DNA of 64,000 nucleotides from Clostridiaceae bacterium (GTDB lineage Bacteria; Bacillota; Clostridia; Lachnospirales; Lachnospiraceae), in assembly GCA_009911065.1 (NCBI GenBank), contig QXWR01000022.1, positions 1 to 64,000 on the forward strand, given 5' to 3'. Under the pieces are notes generated by a model. It did not search any database and was not told the DNA's origin. It saw only the letters and a list, made by a program, of their open reading frames with translations. How positions within the stretch are numbered: position 1 is the stretch's first letter; each line of letters starts with the position of its first letter. Shown here piece after piece: positions 33,225 to 42,345 of the stretch. Position numbers and translations under genes: made by a program.

Positions 33225-33431
33225 GTGAAGACTAATAAATTCGTAGAAGGATTAAAAGGAAAAACGGCTGCAGAACTGCAGGAAGAATTGGTAGCTGCAA
33301 AGAAAGAACTGTTCAACTTGAGATTCCAGAATGCGACCAACCAGCTGGAAAATACCAGCCGGATTAAAGAGGTCCGCAAGAATATCGCCAGGATTCAGAC
33401 TGTTATCACAGAGAAGTCAAAACTGGCATGA
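33225..33431 (+). CDS. rpmC: 50S ribosomal protein L29
   Basis: L29 is a small helical protein at the tunnel exit near L23. The 68-aa protein is a helical hairpin of the family: [27 protein letters not shown] (key part [16 protein letters not shown]) and [19 protein letters not shown]. It starts with GTG, two bases after the rplP stop, and has GGCGG overlapping the rplP end as a modest ribosome site, so it is probably translated by coupling. Confidence 0.97.
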   Translation: MKTNKFVEGLKGKTAAELQEELVAAKKELFNLRFQNATNQLENTSRIKEVRKNIARIQTVITEKSKLA

Positions 33432-33491
33432 CTGACCGAAAGCAACTTAGTGAATCGGAACTGTTTATAATTCAGAGAGGAGATTCAAGAC

Positions 33492-33746
33492 ATGGAAAGA
33501 AATCTTAGAAAGACCCGTGTCGGCAAAGTCGTCAGCGATAAGATGGATAAGACCATTGTGGTTGCCATTGAGGACCATGTGAAACATCCGCTGTATGGCA
33601 AGATCGTGAAAAAGACCGTAAAGCTGAAAGCCCATGACGAGAAAAATGAGTGCGGCGCAGGCGATACCGTAAAAGTGATGGAGACCAGACCTTTGTCCAA
33701 AGACAAGAGATGGAGACTGGTAGAGATTATCGAGAAAGCTAGATAA
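33492..33746 (+). CDS. rpsQ: 30S ribosomal protein S17
   Basis: S17 is a primary 16S rRNA binder with an OB fold. The 84-aa protein contains [45 protein letters not shown] in its first half (key parts [19 protein letters not shown]) and [26 protein letters not shown] in its second. GAGAGGAGA lies 8 bases before the ATG. It follows rpmC by 60 bases; the upstream 61-base gap has no clear hairpin. Confidence 0.98.
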   Translation: MERNLRKTRVGKVVSDKMDKTIVVAIEDHVKHPLYGKIVKKTVKLKAHDEKNECGAGDTVKVMETRPLSKDKRWRLVEIIEKAR

Positions 33747-33772
33747 AGAACTTTGGAAAGGAGTTGGCAGGC

Positions 33773-34141
33773 ATGATTCAGCAGGAGACCAGATTGAGAG
33801 TTGCTGATAACACCGGAGCAAAAGAGCTTCTTTGTATCCGGGTTATGGGTGGGTCCACAAGAAGATATGCGAATATCGGTGATATTATCGTCGCGTCTGT
33901 TAAAGATGCAACACCAGGCGGCGTTGTAAAGAAAGGCGATGTGGTAAAGGCAGTAGTGGTGCGCACCGTCAAGGGCGCCCGCCGGAAAGACGGTTCCTAT
34001 ATCCGGTTTGATGAGAATGCAGCAGTGATTATCAAAGATGACAAGACCCCAAGAGGCACCCGTATCTTTGGGCCGGTTGCCAGGGAACTGCGCGAGAAAC
34101 AGTTTATGAAGATTGTTTCTCTGGCGCCTGAAGTACTGTAA
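33773..34141 (+). CDS. rplN: 50S ribosomal protein L14
   Basis: L14 sits at the subunit interface and contacts 16S rRNA. The 122-aa length is exactly that of the family. Sequence marks: [20 protein letters not shown], then [45 protein letters not shown] (key parts [23 protein letters not shown]) and [25 protein letters not shown] set the start at the ATG at 33773, which has GGAAAGGAG 9 bases upstream; the TTG at 33764 overlaps that site and is rejected. Confidence 0.98.
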   Translation: MIQQETRLRVADNTGAKELLCIRVMGGSTRRYANIGDIIVASVKDATPGGVVKKGDVVKAVVVRTVKGARRKDGSYIRFDENAAVIIKDDKTPRGTRIFGPVARELREKQFMKIVSLAPEVL

Positions 34142-34154
34142 GGAGGTATGGACT

Positions 34155-34454
34155 GTGCATAAAATTAAAAAAAATGACCTGGTAAAGGTAATCACAGGAA
34201 AAGATAAAGAGAAGACCGGCAAGGTGCTGCACGTTCATGACGGCAAGGTGATCGTGGAAGGATGTAATCTGATTACAAAACATGCAAAGCCGAGCACAGC
34301 CAATCCTCAGGGAGGCATTGTTCATCAGGAAGCTCCCATGGATATTTCCAATGTCATGTTGGTTGTAGACGGAAAGGCCACCAGAGTCGGATTTCAGGTA
34401 ATAGACGGCAAAAAAGTCCGTGTTGCCAGAGCAACCGGAAAAGTCATTGACTGA
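34155..34454 (+). CDS. rplX: 50S ribosomal protein L24
   Basis: L24 is an early assembly protein with a KOW motif. The 99-aa protein starts with GTG (read [20 protein letters not shown]) and continues [26 protein letters not shown], the KOW region, and [18 protein letters not shown]. The GTG at 34155 has AGGAGG 8 bases upstream. An in-frame start at 34113 would overlap rplN and lacks support. Length is normal for the family. Confidence 0.97.
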   Translation: MHKIKKNDLVKVITGKDKEKTGKVLHVHDGKVIVEGCNLITKHAKPSTANPQGGIVHQEAPMDISNVMLVVDGKATRVGFQVIDGKKVRVARATGKVID

Positions 34455-34477
34455 TTTTGATAAGGAGGAACGTAAGA

Positions 34478-35017
34478 GTGGCTAGATTAAAAGAAATGTA
34501 TCAGAACGAGATGGTTGACGCTCTGATGAAAAAGTTTGGTTATAAGAACGTCATGCAGGTCCCGAAGCTGGAAAAGATCGTAGTCAACATGGGCGTGGGA
34601 GAGGCAAAGGAAAATGCCAAGATCCTGGACTCTGCTGTTAGAGATCTGGAATTGATTACCGGCCAGAAGGCTGTTACCACCAAGGCGAAAAAGTCCGTTG
34701 CAAACTTTAAGCTTAGAGAAGGAATGGCAATCGGATGTAAAGTTACCCTGCGGGGAGAAAAAATGTACGAGTTTGCAGACCGCCTGATCAATCTGGCTCT
34801 GCCTCGTGTCCGCGACTTCCGCGGCGTGAATCCAAACGCTTTTGACGGCAGAGGAAATTATGCCCTGGGAATCAAGGAACAGCTGATTTTCCCGGAGATT
34901 GAATATGATAAAGTTGACAAGGTAAGAGGAATGGACGTAATCTTTGTTACCACTGCTAAGACCGACGAAGAAGCCCGTGAACTCTTGACATTATTCAATA
35001 TGCCATTTGCTAAATAA
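34478..35017 (+). CDS. rplE: 50S ribosomal protein L5
   Basis: L5 binds 5S rRNA and bridges the subunits. The 179-aa length is exact for bacteria. Marks include [40 protein letters not shown] (key parts [16 protein letters not shown]), [39 protein letters not shown] (key parts [23 protein letters not shown]) and [27 protein letters not shown]. The GTG at 34478 follows AAGGAGGAA by about 7 bases; the upstream in-frame ATG at 34457 has no ribosome site. Confidence 0.98.
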   Translation: MARLKEMYQNEMVDALMKKFGYKNVMQVPKLEKIVVNMGVGEAKENAKILDSAVRDLELITGQKAVTTKAKKSVANFKLREGMAIGCKVTLRGEKMYEFADRLINLALPRVRDFRGVNPNAFDGRGNYALGIKEQLIFPEIEYDKVDKVRGMDVIFVTTAKTDEEARELLTLFNMPFAK

Positions 35018-35032
35018 CAGGAGGAATGATCC

Positions 35033-35218
35033 ATGGCGAAAACTTCAATGAAGATTAAACAGCAGCGTCCGGCGAAATTCTCCACCAGAGAATATAACCG
35101 CTGCAGAATCTGCGGACGTCCGCATGCATATTTGAGAAAGTATGGGATTTGCCGTATATGCTTCCGTGAACTGGCATACAAGGGACAGATTCCTGGTGTT
35201 AAAAAGGCAAGCTGGTGA
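35033..35218 (+). CDS. rpsZ: 30S ribosomal protein S14, zinc-binding type Z
   Basis: This 61-aa form of S14 keeps the zinc knuckle: two CxxC pairs, CRICGRPH (Cys24, Cys27) and CRICF (Cys40, Cys43). It is therefore the zinc-dependent C+ type (rpsN1/rpsZ). Some bacteria also encode a longer zinc-free form for zinc shortage; none is seen in this window. AGGAGGAAT precedes the ATG. A 134-base spacer with several hairpins separates it from rpsH. Confidence 0.97.
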   Translation: MAKTSMKIKQQRPAKFSTREYNRCRICGRPHAYLRKYGICRICFRELAYKGQIPGVKKASW

Positions 35219-35352
35219 GGCAGGTATTTAACACTTAGCGAACCTAAGCCCCAGGCGAAGGGGAGATTTGTGTAAAGCCGTTCTTCGGCCCAAGGGAGAA
35301 GAACTTCCTCATAAACCACCAGCAAAAACCAATAAGGAGGACAATATCTACC
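35219..35352 (+). other. Structured spacer between rpsZ and rpsH
   Basis: This 134-base gap can form three hairpins: CTTAG (35234-35238) with CTAAG (35244-35248), CCCC (35249-35252) with GGGG (35260-35263), and GTTCTTC (35280-35286) with GAAGAAC (35298-35304). No T run follows. It lies directly before the S8 gene. In E. coli S8 represses its operon by binding at the rplE region; a comparable function here is possible but unproven. Confidence 0.45.
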
Positions 35353-35754
35353 ATGACAATGAGTGATCCCATTGCAGATATGCTTACAAGAATCCGTAAT
35401 GCAAATACTGCCAAGCATGATACAGTGGACGTACCTTCATCCAAGATGAAGTTGGCCATTGCCGATATTCTGGTAAAAGAAGGTTATGTTCAGAAGTATG
35501 ATATCGTAGAGGACGGCACATTCAAGACAATCCGTATTACTTTGAAGTACGGCGCTGACAAGAATGAAAAGATCATCACCGGTATCAAGAGAATTTCCAA
35601 GCCAGGTCTGCGGGTATATGCCAATAAAGAGGACCTGCCGAAGGTACTTGGCGGTCTTGGAACCGCTATCATTTCTACAAACCAGGGCGTAGTGACCGAT
35701 AAGGAAGCGCGTCAGTTAGGTGTAGGCGGCGAAGTACTGGCATTTGTGTGGTAA
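35353..35754 (+). CDS. rpsH: 30S ribosomal protein S8
   Basis: S8 is a central-domain assembly protein of the small subunit and a known translational regulator of the spc operon in E. coli. The 133-aa protein has [40 protein letters not shown] at the N-terminus (key parts [13 protein letters not shown] and [12 protein letters not shown]) and [33 protein letters not shown] at the end with the STNQG RNA-binding loop. AAGGAGGACAA precedes the ATG. Confidence 0.98.
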   Translation: MTMSDPIADMLTRIRNANTAKHDTVDVPSSKMKLAIADILVKEGYVQKYDIVEDGTFKTIRITLKYGADKNEKIITGIKRISKPGLRVYANKEDLPKVLGGLGTAIISTNQGVVTDKEARQLGVGGEVLAFVW

Positions 35755-35881
35755 TGCAGCTTCATAAAGCCAAGTTCTAGGCAAAGGCTGAAACCTGCAC
35801 AAGCACAAATTAAGAATCGTAAAACTGAAAACAGAAAGGGTTTTACTCCCTTTCCGAAAATCTAAGTAGGAGGTAAATGGC
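35755..35881 (+). other. Spacer between rpsH and rplF with hairpin
   Basis: This 127-base gap includes GAAAGGG (35834-35840) pairing with CCCTTTC (35848-35854) around TTTTACT, 28 bases before the rplF start. The hairpin has no T run and is more likely a processing or translational element than a terminator. Confidence 0.45.
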
Positions 35882-36424
35882 ATGTCACGTATAGGAAGAA
35901 TGCCAATCGCAGTTCCGGCAGGTGTGACCGTAACCATTGCGGAAAATAATAAAGTGACAGTAAAAGGTCCGAAAGGCACTCTGGAGAGAGAGCTTCCGGC
36001 AGAAATGTCAATTAAAGAAGAAGACGGACATATCGTCGTAACCAGGCCGAATGACTTAAAGAGGATGAAATCTCTTCACGGCCTTACCAGAACACTGATC
36101 AACAATATGGTGGTTGGTGTGACCAATGGCTATGAGAAGGTTCTTGAGGTAAACGGCGTTGGTTATCGTGCATCGAAACAGGGAAAGAAATTAACCTTGA
36201 ACCTGGGCTATTCTCACCCGGTGGAAATGGAAGATCCAGAAGGTTTGGAAACCGTTTTAGAAGGGCAGAATAAGATTACGGTAAAAGGTATCGATAAAGA
36301 GAAGGTTGGCCAGTATGCTGCCGAAATCAGAGATAAGAGAAGACCTGAGCCATATAAGGGCAAGGGAATTAAGTATGCCGATGAGACGATCAGACGTAAA
36401 GTTGGTAAGACTGGTAAGAAGTAG
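35882..36424 (+). CDS. rplF: 50S ribosomal protein L6
   Basis: L6 lies near the factor-binding site of the large subunit. The 180-aa protein begins [20 protein letters not shown] and shows the duplicated L6 fold. Marks include [41 protein letters not shown] (key part [19 protein letters not shown]) and [33 protein letters not shown] with the C-terminal KGKGI signature. GTAGGAGGTAAA precedes the start. Confidence 0.98.
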   Translation: MSRIGRMPIAVPAGVTVTIAENNKVTVKGPKGTLERELPAEMSIKEEDGHIVVTRPNDLKRMKSLHGLTRTLINNMVVGVTNGYEKVLEVNGVGYRASKQGKKLTLNLGYSHPVEMEDPEGLETVLEGQNKITVKGIDKEKVGQYAAEIRDKRRPEPYKGKGIKYADETIRRKVGKTGKK

Positions 36425-36441
36425 ATAAGGAGAGGGCGAAA

Positions 36442-36810
36442 ATGGTTAGTAAGAAATCAAGAAAAGAAGTTCGCGTTAAAAAACATACCAGATTACGTAA
36501 CCGCTTTGCAGGCACTGCAGAGAGACCGCGTCTGGCTGTGTTCAGAAGCAATAATCATATGTATGCTCAGATCATTGACGATTCTGTGGGCAATACTCTG
36601 GCAGCGGCATCTACCTTGGAGAAAGCAGCAAAAGAGGAACTGAAACATACCAATGATGTGGCTGCGGCCAGCTATGTTGGAACTCTGATCGCTAAGAGAG
36701 CGCTGGAGAAGGGAATCGAGGAGGTTGTATTTGACCGGGGCGGTTTCATTTACCAGGGTAAGATTCAGGCACTTGCAGATGCGGCCCGTGAAGCCGGTCT
36801 GAAATTCTAG
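36442..36810 (+). CDS. rplR: 50S ribosomal protein L18
   Basis: L18 brings 5S rRNA into the large subunit with L5. The 122-aa protein has a basic start ([21 protein letters not shown]), then [34 protein letters not shown] and the C-terminal [28 protein letters not shown] (key parts [25 protein letters not shown]). GGAGAGGG lies 8 bases before the ATG. Spacing to rplF and rpsE is 17 and 16 bases. Confidence 0.98.
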   Translation: MVSKKSRKEVRVKKHTRLRNRFAGTAERPRLAVFRSNNHMYAQIIDDSVGNTLAAASTLEKAAKEELKHTNDVAAASYVGTLIAKRALEKGIEEVVFDRGGFIYQGKIQALADAAREAGLKF

Positions 36811-36826
36811 TAGAGAGGAGAGCAGC

Positions 36827-37336
36827 ATGAAGCGTACAATCATTGACGCAAGTCAGTTAGAATTAAATGACAATGTAGTAGCAATCAAGCGTGTATCAAA
36901 GACGGTAAAAGGCGGTCGTACCATGAGATTCTCTGCTCTGGTAGTGGTTGGCGACGGCAATGGCCATGTTGGTGCAGGCTTGGGAAAAGCCGGAGAAGTG
37001 CCGGAAGCCATCCGCAAGGGAAAAGAGGCAGCAGCCAAGAATCTGGTGGAGATTCCGGTAGATGAGAATCAGAGCATTCCCCATGATATTCTTGCTCAGT
37101 TCGGCAGCTCCAGCGTACTGATGAAGAGAGCGCCTGAAGGTACTGGTATCATCGCAGGCGGTCCGGCTCGTGCCGTACTGGAACTGGCAGGAATCAAAAA
37201 CGTTCGTGCCAAGTCTCTTGGTTCCAACAACAAGACCAACGTTGTGCTTGCCGTGATTCAGGGACTGACCCAGCTTAAGACTCCGGAGGAGTATGCAAGA
37301 CTGCGCGGCAAATCCGTAGACGAGATTTTGGGCTAA
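36827..37336 (+). CDS. rpsE: 30S ribosomal protein S5
   Basis: S5 helps decoding accuracy and lines the mRNA entry. The 169-aa protein has the N-terminal double-stranded-RNA-binding-like part with [45 protein letters not shown] (key parts [27 protein letters not shown]) and the C-terminal [31 protein letters not shown] region. AGAGGAGAGC precedes the ATG. rpmD follows after 13 bases. Confidence 0.98.
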   Translation: MKRTIIDASQLELNDNVVAIKRVSKTVKGGRTMRFSALVVVGDGNGHVGAGLGKAGEVPEAIRKGKEAAAKNLVEIPVDENQSIPHDILAQFGSSSVLMKRAPEGTGIIAGGPARAVLELAGIKNVRAKSLGSNNKTNVVLAVIQGLTQLKTPEEYARLRGKSVDEILG

Positions 37337-37349
37337 GGAGGAGAATGAG

Positions 37350-37532
37350 ATGGCAGAGAAGTTAAAAGTAACATTAGTCAAATCCACCATCGGGGCAATT
37401 CCGAAACACAGAGCAACTGTGGAAGCCCTGGGACTTCGTAAGCTCAACAAGACGGTTGAGCTGCCAGATAACGATGCCGTGAGAGGCATGATCTGGCATG
37501 TGAAGCATTTGGTGAAAGTAGAAGAAGTCTAA
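37350..37532 (+). CDS. rpmD: 50S ribosomal protein L30
   Basis: L30 is a small two-stranded, two-helix protein of the large subunit, present in many but not all bacteria. The 60-aa frame reads [57 protein letters not shown], recognisable by [19 protein letters not shown] and [23 protein letters not shown] precedes the ATG. It lies between rpsE and rplO as in most Firmicutes. Confidence 0.97.
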   Translation: MAEKLKVTLVKSTIGAIPKHRATVEALGLRKLNKTVELPDNDAVRGMIWHVKHLVKVEEV

Positions 37533-37558
37533 TTACTGAAGCAAGGAGGTGCAATGTA

Positions 37559-37999
37559 ATGGATTTATCGAATTTACAACCGGCAGCCGGTTCCAAACAC
37601 AGCGATAATTTCAGAAGAGGGCGCGGTCATGGTTCCGGTAACGGCAAGACAGCCGGTAAGGGACATAAGGGCCAGAAAGCTCGTTCCGGCGCTCCAAGAC
37701 CGGGATTTGAGGGCGGTCAGATGCCTCTGTATCGCCGTATTCCAAAGAGAGGGTTTACCAACCGCAATACGAAAGAGATCGTTGCAATCAATGTGAGCGC
37801 TTTGGAGCGTTTTGACAATGATGCAGTGGTCACTGTAGAGTCCCTGATGGAATGCGGTATCATCAAGAATCCCAGAGACGGTGTCAAGATTCTTGGTGAC
37901 GGAGAATTAACCAAAAAGCTGACCGTTAAAGTAGATGCATTCAGCGATGGTGCAAAAACAAAGATTGAGGCTTTAGGTGGAACCTGCGAGGTGATCTAA
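37559..37999 (+). CDS. rplO: 50S ribosomal protein L15
   Basis: L15 is a late assembly protein with a long basic N-terminal tail. The 146-aa protein has [20 protein letters not shown], the glycine-rich [25 protein letters not shown] tail (key part [14 protein letters not shown]), [21 protein letters not shown] and the C-terminal globular domain ending [31 protein letters not shown] precedes the ATG. The stop is one base from the secY start, so SecY synthesis is coupled. Confidence 0.98.
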   Translation: MDLSNLQPAAGSKHSDNFRRGRGHGSGNGKTAGKGHKGQKARSGAPRPGFEGGQMPLYRRIPKRGFTNRNTKEIVAINVSALERFDNDAVVTVESLMECGIIKNPRDGVKILGDGELTKKLTVKVDAFSDGAKTKIEALGGTCEVI

Positions 38000-38000
38000 T

Positions 38001-39338
38001 ATGTTAAAGACACTCCAAAATGCGTGGAAGGATAAAGAGATCCGTAAAAAGCTTCTTTATACTTTCATGATGCTGGTAGTGATTCGCTTCGGGTCGGAAC
38101 TTCCGATTCCCGGAGTGAATACTTCCTATTTTGCTGAATTTTTTGCCAAGCAAAGCGGCGATGCATTCAACTTTTTCGATGCCATGACAGGAGGTTCTTT
38201 CACATCTCTGTCCGTATTGGCCTTAAGCATCACACCCTATATCACATCTTCCATTATTATGCAGCTGCTGACTATCGCAATTCCCAAGCTAGAAGAAATG
38301 CAGCGGGAAGGGGAGGACGGCAGAAAAAAGATTGCGGAGTATACCCGTTATCTGACTGTGGTGCTGGCGCTTATGGAGTCTACCGCTATGGCGGTCGGCT
38401 TTGGCGGTCAGGGAATGTTGATTGGCTATAATGAGCAGGGATTTATGGGAAAAGCCTCTATGGTGGTGATTGCAGTATTGACAATGACAGCAGGAAGTGC
38501 ATTTTTGATGTGGGTCGGAGAGCGAATCACAGAAAAGGGCATAGGAAACGGGATTTCCATTGTTCTGTTGTTCAATATTGTATCTTCCCTTCCAGATGAT
38601 GTAAGCAGCTTGTATAATACCTTTATGAATGGAAAAATCATTGCCGTGCAGGTAGTGATGCTTCTGGTAATACTGGCAATAGCAGCAGCCATGGTGGTGT
38701 TTGTTGTATATTTGCAGGATGGTGAGCGCAGGATTCCTGTACAGTATTCTAAAAAGATGGTTGGAAGAAAAATGGTTGGCGGTCAGTCTTCCCATATTCC
38801 GTTGAAAATCAATACAGCCGGGGTTATCCCCGTAATTTTCGCCTCTTCCATCTTGTCATTTCCGGTTGTGATTGCCCAGTTTTTCAATCCGGATTACAGC
38901 ACGATTCCAGGAAAAATCCTGATGATGCTGAATTCGTCTTACTGGTTCCGGCCCGAAATGCCATGGTATTCCATCGGTTTGGTGATTTATATTGTGTTGA
39001 TTGTGCTGTTTGCTTATTTCTACACATCCATCACTTTTAATCCGCTGGAAGTAGCCAATAATATGAAAAAGTCTGGCGGTTTTATTCCAGGTATCCGGCC
39101 AGGTACGCCGACTTCCCAGTTTTTGGACGGTATTTTGAACTATATTATCTTTATTGGCGCTGTAGGTCTGATTGTGATCAGCGTAATACCGATTATGATT
39201 TCAGGTCTGTTTGGTGTCAGTCGTTTGTCCTTCATGGGGACATCCCTGATTATTATTGTCAGCGTTATATTAGAGACGATCAAGGCCATTGAGTCACAGG
39301 TAGTTGTCCGGAACTATAAAGGCTTTTTAAACGATTAG
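38001..39338 (+). CDS. secY: Preprotein translocase subunit SecY
   Basis: SecY is the membrane channel of the Sec translocase. The 445-aa protein has ten predicted membrane segments and the family signatures ELPIPGVNTSYFAEFF near residue 32, ITPYITSSIIMQLLTIAIP near 77, ITEKGIGNGISIVLLFNIV near 180, YSKKMVGRKMVGGQSSHIPLKINTAGVIPVIFASSILSFP near 250-290 (key parts HIPLKINTAGVIPVIFA) and the cytoplasmic loop KSGGFIPGIRPGTPTSQFLDGI near 355. Only two bases separate it from rplO. A weak GAGGTGATCTA ribosome site suggests coupled translation. Confidence 0.98.
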   Translation: MLKTLQNAWKDKEIRKKLLYTFMMLVVIRFGSELPIPGVNTSYFAEFFAKQSGDAFNFFDAMTGGSFTSLSVLALSITPYITSSIIMQLLTIAIPKLEEMQREGEDGRKKIAEYTRYLTVVLALMESTAMAVGFGGQGMLIGYNEQGFMGKASMVVIAVLTMTAGSAFLMWVGERITEKGIGNGISIVLLFNIVSSLPDDVSSLYNTFMNGKIIAVQVVMLLVILAIAAAMVVFVVYLQDGERRIPVQYSKKMVGRKMVGGQSSHIPLKINTAGVIPVIFASSILSFPVVIAQFFNPDYSTIPGKILMMLNSSYWFRPEMPWYSIGLVIYIVLIVLFAYFYTSITFNPLEVANNMKKSGGFIPGIRPGTPTSQFLDGILNYIIFIGAVGLIVISVIPIMISGLFGVSRLSFMGTSLIIIVSVILETIKAIESQVVVRNYKGFLND

Positions 39339-39450
39339 GATAAGTTGGGAGAGCTGCTGCGCAGAAGGAATGGGCGGCAGCTTTTTCTGCATAAAAATTT
39401 TATGAATAATTGTGAATATACAGCGTAATAAAAAAAGAGGAGGTATGGAT

Positions 39451-40095
39451 ATGAAGATTATCATGTTGGGAGCACCAGGCGCAGGAAAAGGCACTCAGGC
39501 AAAAAAGATCGCAGAAAAATATGGGATTCCTCACATTTCCACAGGCGATATATTCCGTGCCAATATTAAAGGCGGCACAGAACTTGGAATGAAAGCCAAG
39601 TCTTATATGGATCAGGGACAGCTGGTGCCGGATGATGTGACCATTGGTATGCTTTTGGACCGGATTAGCGAGGCAGACTGTGCAGACGGTTATGTGCTGG
39701 ATGGCTTTCCACGGACGATTCCTCAGGCAGAGAGTCTGACGCTGGCTCTGTCAAAGCGGGGAGAGAAGATGGACTATGCCATTGATGTGGATGTGCCGGA
39801 CGAATCTATCGTAACCCGGATGGGAGGCAGAAGAGCCTGCTTAAAATGCGGCGCCACCTATCATGTTATGTTTAACCCGCCAAAGTCCGAAGGCGTATGT
39901 GACAGCTGCAAAGAGGCATTGGTGCTGCGGGATGACGATAAGCCGGAGACCGTTCAGAAACGTCTGACCGTTTATCATGATCAGACACAGCCATTAATTG
40001 AGTATTACAAAGGCCAGGGCATTCTGGTGACGGTGGACGGAACAAAAGAGCTGAACGATGTATTTAAAGACATTGTAAACGTCCTGGGGGCATAA
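39451..40095 (+). CDS. adk: Adenylate kinase with zinc-binding lid
   Basis: Adk interconverts ATP, AMP and ADP and balances the adenylate pool. The 214-aa protein has the P-loop [32 protein letters not shown], the [13 protein letters not shown] segment near residue 84 and a lid with four Cys (CLKC near 130 and CDSC near 153), which is the zinc-binding lid typical of Gram-positive enzymes. The ATG at 39451 is 7 bases after AGAGGAGG; the ATG two codons earlier is too close to that site. It follows secY, as in Firmicutes. Confidence 0.98.
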   Translation: MKIIMLGAPGAGKGTQAKKIAEKYGIPHISTGDIFRANIKGGTELGMKAKSYMDQGQLVPDDVTIGMLLDRISEADCADGYVLDGFPRTIPQAESLTLALSKRGEKMDYAIDVDVPDESIVTRMGGRRACLKCGATYHVMFNPPKSEGVCDSCKEALVLRDDDKPETVQKRLTVYHDQTQPLIEYYKGQGILVTVDGTKELNDVFKDIVNVLGA

Positions 40096-40097
40096 AT

Positions 40098-40850
40098 ATG
40101 TCAGTATCGATTAAATCCGGACGGGAAATTGAACTGATGCGTGAGGCTGGAAGAATCCTTGCACAGGTCCATGAGGATTTGGGAAAGATGTTAAAGCCGG
40201 GGATTTCCACTCTGGACATTGACCGGGCTGGCGAACGGATGATCCGCGGTTATGGATGCGTTCCATCTTTTAAAAATTATAATGGATATCCGGCATCGAT
40301 CTGTGTGTCAGTCAATGACGAGGTGGTCCATGGGATTCCGAATAAACACAGGCTTCTTAAAGAAGGTGATATTGTCAGCCTGGATGCAGGGGTGATTTAT
40401 AACGGATATCATTCAGACGCGGCAAGAACCTATGCTATCGGCAAGGTGGGACCAGAGGTTCAACAATTAATTCAGGTGACAAAAGAATGCTTTTATGAAG
40501 GTATTAAACATGCCAGAGCAGGCAATCATCTCAATGATATCTCCCTTGCCATTCAGACTTATGCTGAGCATTTTGGCTATGGAGTGGTTCGCGATCTGGT
40601 AGGGCATGGAGTGGGAAAAGCGCTTCATGAGGACCCGGAGGTGCCGAATTTTTCTCAGAAGAGGAAAGGGATTCGGCTGCGTCCAGGCATGACCCTTGCC
40701 ATAGAGCCAATGATTAATATGGGCCGTGCGGATGTGGTGTGGCTGGACGACAACTGGACCGTAGTGACGGATGACGGATCTCTTTCTGCCCATTACGAAA
40801 ATACGATTTTGATAACCGATGGAGATCCGGAGATTTTATCTCTGTTATGA
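40098..40850 (+). CDS. map: Methionine aminopeptidase type I
   Basis: Map removes the initiator Met from new proteins with small second residues. The 250-aa length fits the short type Ia class without an N-terminal zinc domain. Metal ligands are visible: LDAGVIYNGYHSDAARTY (two Asp, near residues 95-110), GHGVGKALHEDPEVPNF near 170 (His), MTLAIEPMINMG near 202 (Glu) and SAHYENTILIT near 233 (Glu). It follows adk by two bases and overlaps the next start by four bases (ATGA). Confidence 0.98.
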   Translation: MSVSIKSGREIELMREAGRILAQVHEDLGKMLKPGISTLDIDRAGERMIRGYGCVPSFKNYNGYPASICVSVNDEVVHGIPNKHRLLKEGDIVSLDAGVIYNGYHSDAARTYAIGKVGPEVQQLIQVTKECFYEGIKHARAGNHLNDISLAIQTYAEHFGYGVVRDLVGHGVGKALHEDPEVPNFSQKRKGIRLRPGMTLAIEPMINMGRADVVWLDDNWTVVTDDGSLSAHYENTILITDGDPEILSLL

Positions 40851-41152
40851 GGACGGTGAACAGGATGGATTATCAACCGGGCTGTCCGGCAAGGTCTCTT
40901 GCCGGACATGATAAAGATCAGTATTATATCATTTTGTCCGTGGACAAAGACCAAGTTTTTCTGACTGACGGAAGGCGGAGAACTTTGGCAAAGCCCAAGA
41001 AAAAGAACAAAAAGCACATTCAGGCAGACAAAGAGCTGCTGGTGGATGATTTTTCGGTGACAGATGATGAGATCTATACTCGTCTGAAACGATATAAAAA
41101 GTGCAGACAACTGCATGATTCAGAGTCCTGTGGCCCAGTGGCCGCGGAGTAG
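40847..41152 (+). CDS. KOW-motif RNA-binding protein (L14e-like)
   Basis: A 101-aa basic protein commonly found between map and infA in Clostridia. The KOW-like part reads [46 protein letters not shown] (key parts [14 protein letters not shown] and [16 protein letters not shown]), as in L14e-type proteins. A helical, acidic-basic tail follows. It is predicted to bind RNA or the ribosome, but no precise role is known to me. The ATG at 40847 overlaps the map stop; an in-frame ATG at 40865 is an alternative and would give a start closer to homologous proteins. Confidence 0.8.
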   Translation: MRTVNRMDYQPGCPARSLAGHDKDQYYIILSVDKDQVFLTDGRRRTLAKPKKKNKKHIQADKELLVDDFSVTDDEIYTRLKRYKKCRQLHDSESCGPVAAE

Positions 41153-41177
41153 TTACACATTCAGGAGGTATGAGTAC

Positions 41178-41396
41178 ATGTCTAAAGCAGATGTAATTGA
41201 GATTGAAGGAACTGTGGTGGAAAAGCTGCCAAACGCCATGTTTCAGGTGGAATTGGAGAACGGACACCAGGTTCTGGCCCATATCAGCGGGAAACTGCGG
41301 ATGAACTATATCCGGATTCTTCCGGGAGACCGGGTGACGATTGAATTGTCTCCCTATGATCTTTCCAAGGGGAGGATTATTTGGAGAGATAAATAA
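41178..41396 (+). CDS. infA: Translation initiation factor IF-1
   Basis: IF-1 blocks the A site during initiation and helps IF-2 and IF-3. The 72-aa length is exact. The OB fold reads [66 protein letters not shown], recognisable by [20 protein letters not shown] and [16 protein letters not shown]. The ATG at 41178 has TCAGGAGGT 9 bases upstream; a longer frame from 41115 lacks one. It closes the first transcription block before the rpmJ promoter. Confidence 0.98.
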   Translation: MSKADVIEIEGTVVEKLPNAMFQVELENGHQVLAHISGKLRMNYIRILPGDRVTIELSPYDLSKGRIIWRDK

Positions 41397-41481
41397 AATC
41401 AGACAACGGGGAGGGGGAATTTATCTGGAGGAGAAAACCGGGGAAATGTGAGGATTTATTTGGAGAAAAGGTAAAAAATGC

Positions 41482-41510
41482 TTGCATTTCAGTGGTTAGA
41501 GTGATATAAT
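41482..41510 (+). promoter_or_regulatory. Promoter of the rpmJ-alpha operon
   Basis: TTGCAT (41482-41487) and TATAAT (41505-41510) are 17 bases apart. The start of transcription is expected near 41517. This promoter should let rpmJ, rpsM, rpsK, rpsD, rpoA and rplQ be expressed apart from the S10-spc block. Confidence 0.8.
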
Positions 41511-41516
41511 GTTGTG

Positions 41517-41679
41517 GCAACTTTGTTGATATGTTGGGTGGGTTGACCCAAGACTGGTTTCAAAACGTCGGCTTTATGGGCGTTTGGGGAGCTTGGCAGC
41601 GTCACAGGCTGGTTTGGCAGGTGAAAAGATGTCAGTGCTTTTGAAACCAGGGCAGTAAAGCGGAAAGGAGAGATTTGCC
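41517..41679 (+). ncRNA. Structured leader before rpmJ-rpsM (candidate ribosomal-protein leader)
   Basis: The leader contains a perfect 12-base stem, CTGGTTTCAAAA (41554-41565) with TTTTGAAACCAG (41639-41650), closing a 73-base G-rich domain. A small TGGGT/ACCCA hairpin precedes it. The closing strand lies 11 bases before the GGAAAGGAG of rpmJ, so it can influence translation. Because rpsD, encoding S4, lies in this operon and S4 represses the alpha operon in E. coli, S4 binding is a reasonable hypothesis. The fold is not the E. coli pseudoknot as far as I can see. Confidence 0.6.
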
Positions 41680-41793
41680 GTGAAGGTGAGGTCATCAGTA
41701 AAACCGATTTGCGAGAAATGCAAAATTATCAAGCGCAAGGGCAGCATCAGAGTAATCTGTGAAAATCCTAAGCACAAGCAAAGACAAGGTTAA
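41680..41793 (+). CDS. rpmJ: 50S ribosomal protein L36
   Basis: A 37-aa zinc-ribbon protein of the large subunit, starting with GTG. It reads [20 protein letters not shown] followed by [16 protein letters not shown]. The zinc ligands Cys11, Cys14, Cys27 and His32 are all present, so this is the zinc-dependent C+ form. GGAAAGGAG lies 9 bases upstream. It is short and easily missed, but its place between infA and rpsM is the standard one. Confidence 0.96.
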   Translation: MKVRSSVKPICEKCKIIKRKGSIRVICENPKHKQRQG

Positions 41794-41825
41794 TTTTAAG
41801 AAAGAACAGGAGGTGTACGACGCAA

Positions 41826-42194
41826 ATGGCTCGTATTGCAGGAGTTGATTTACCAAGAGAGAAGCGTGTCGAGATCGGCTTGACTTACATTTACGGGATT
41901 GGAAGAACCAGTTCTAACCGTATTTTGGCAGAAGCAGGCGTGAATCCGGATACTCGCGTGAAAGATCTGACCGATGATGAGGTCAAAAAGATTGCGGCAG
42001 TGATTGCGGACAGTCAGGTAGTGGAAGGTGATCTGCGCAGAGAGATTGCCATGAATATTAAGCGGCTGCAGGAGATCGGCTGTTATCGCGGCATCCGTCA
42101 TAGAAGAAGTCTGCCGGTTCGGGGACAGAAGACAAAAACCAATGCAAGGACCCGGAAAGGACCACGTAAAACTGTGGCGAATAAGAAGAAATAA
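41826..42194 (+). CDS. rpsM: 30S ribosomal protein S13
   Basis: S13 lies in the head of the small subunit and contacts the P-site tRNA and the large subunit. The 122-aa protein starts [30 protein letters not shown] (key parts [21 protein letters not shown]), with the [47 protein letters not shown] tail that enters the P site (key parts [14 protein letters not shown]). AGGAGGTGTACGACGCAA precedes the ATG. A 151-base spacer follows. Confidence 0.98.
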   Translation: MARIAGVDLPREKRVEIGLTYIYGIGRTSSNRILAEAGVNPDTRVKDLTDDEVKKIAAVIADSQVVEGDLRREIAMNIKRLQEIGCYRGIRHRRSLPVRGQKTKTNARTRKGPRKTVANKKK

Positions 42195-42345
42195 AAGCAG
42201 AAGCAGACTGGATCAGAGATCACGGTCAATACGAATCAAGTTGTATGTTTTAAAAACAGGAACAAGATTCAGGTATCCAAAGCTTCGGGACAGGTTTCCC
42301 GAATGCGTAGCGAATCAAGACGAAAGGAAAGTAGGTTAGTTTAAA
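42195..42345 (+). other. Structured spacer between rpsM and rpsK
   Basis: This 151-base gap includes the hairpin TTCGGGA (42284-42290) with TCCCGAA (42297-42303), 42 bases before the rpsK start. No T run follows. The gap is unusual because S13 and S11 genes are commonly only 15-30 bases apart. It might be a site for processing or feedback. Confidence 0.45.
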
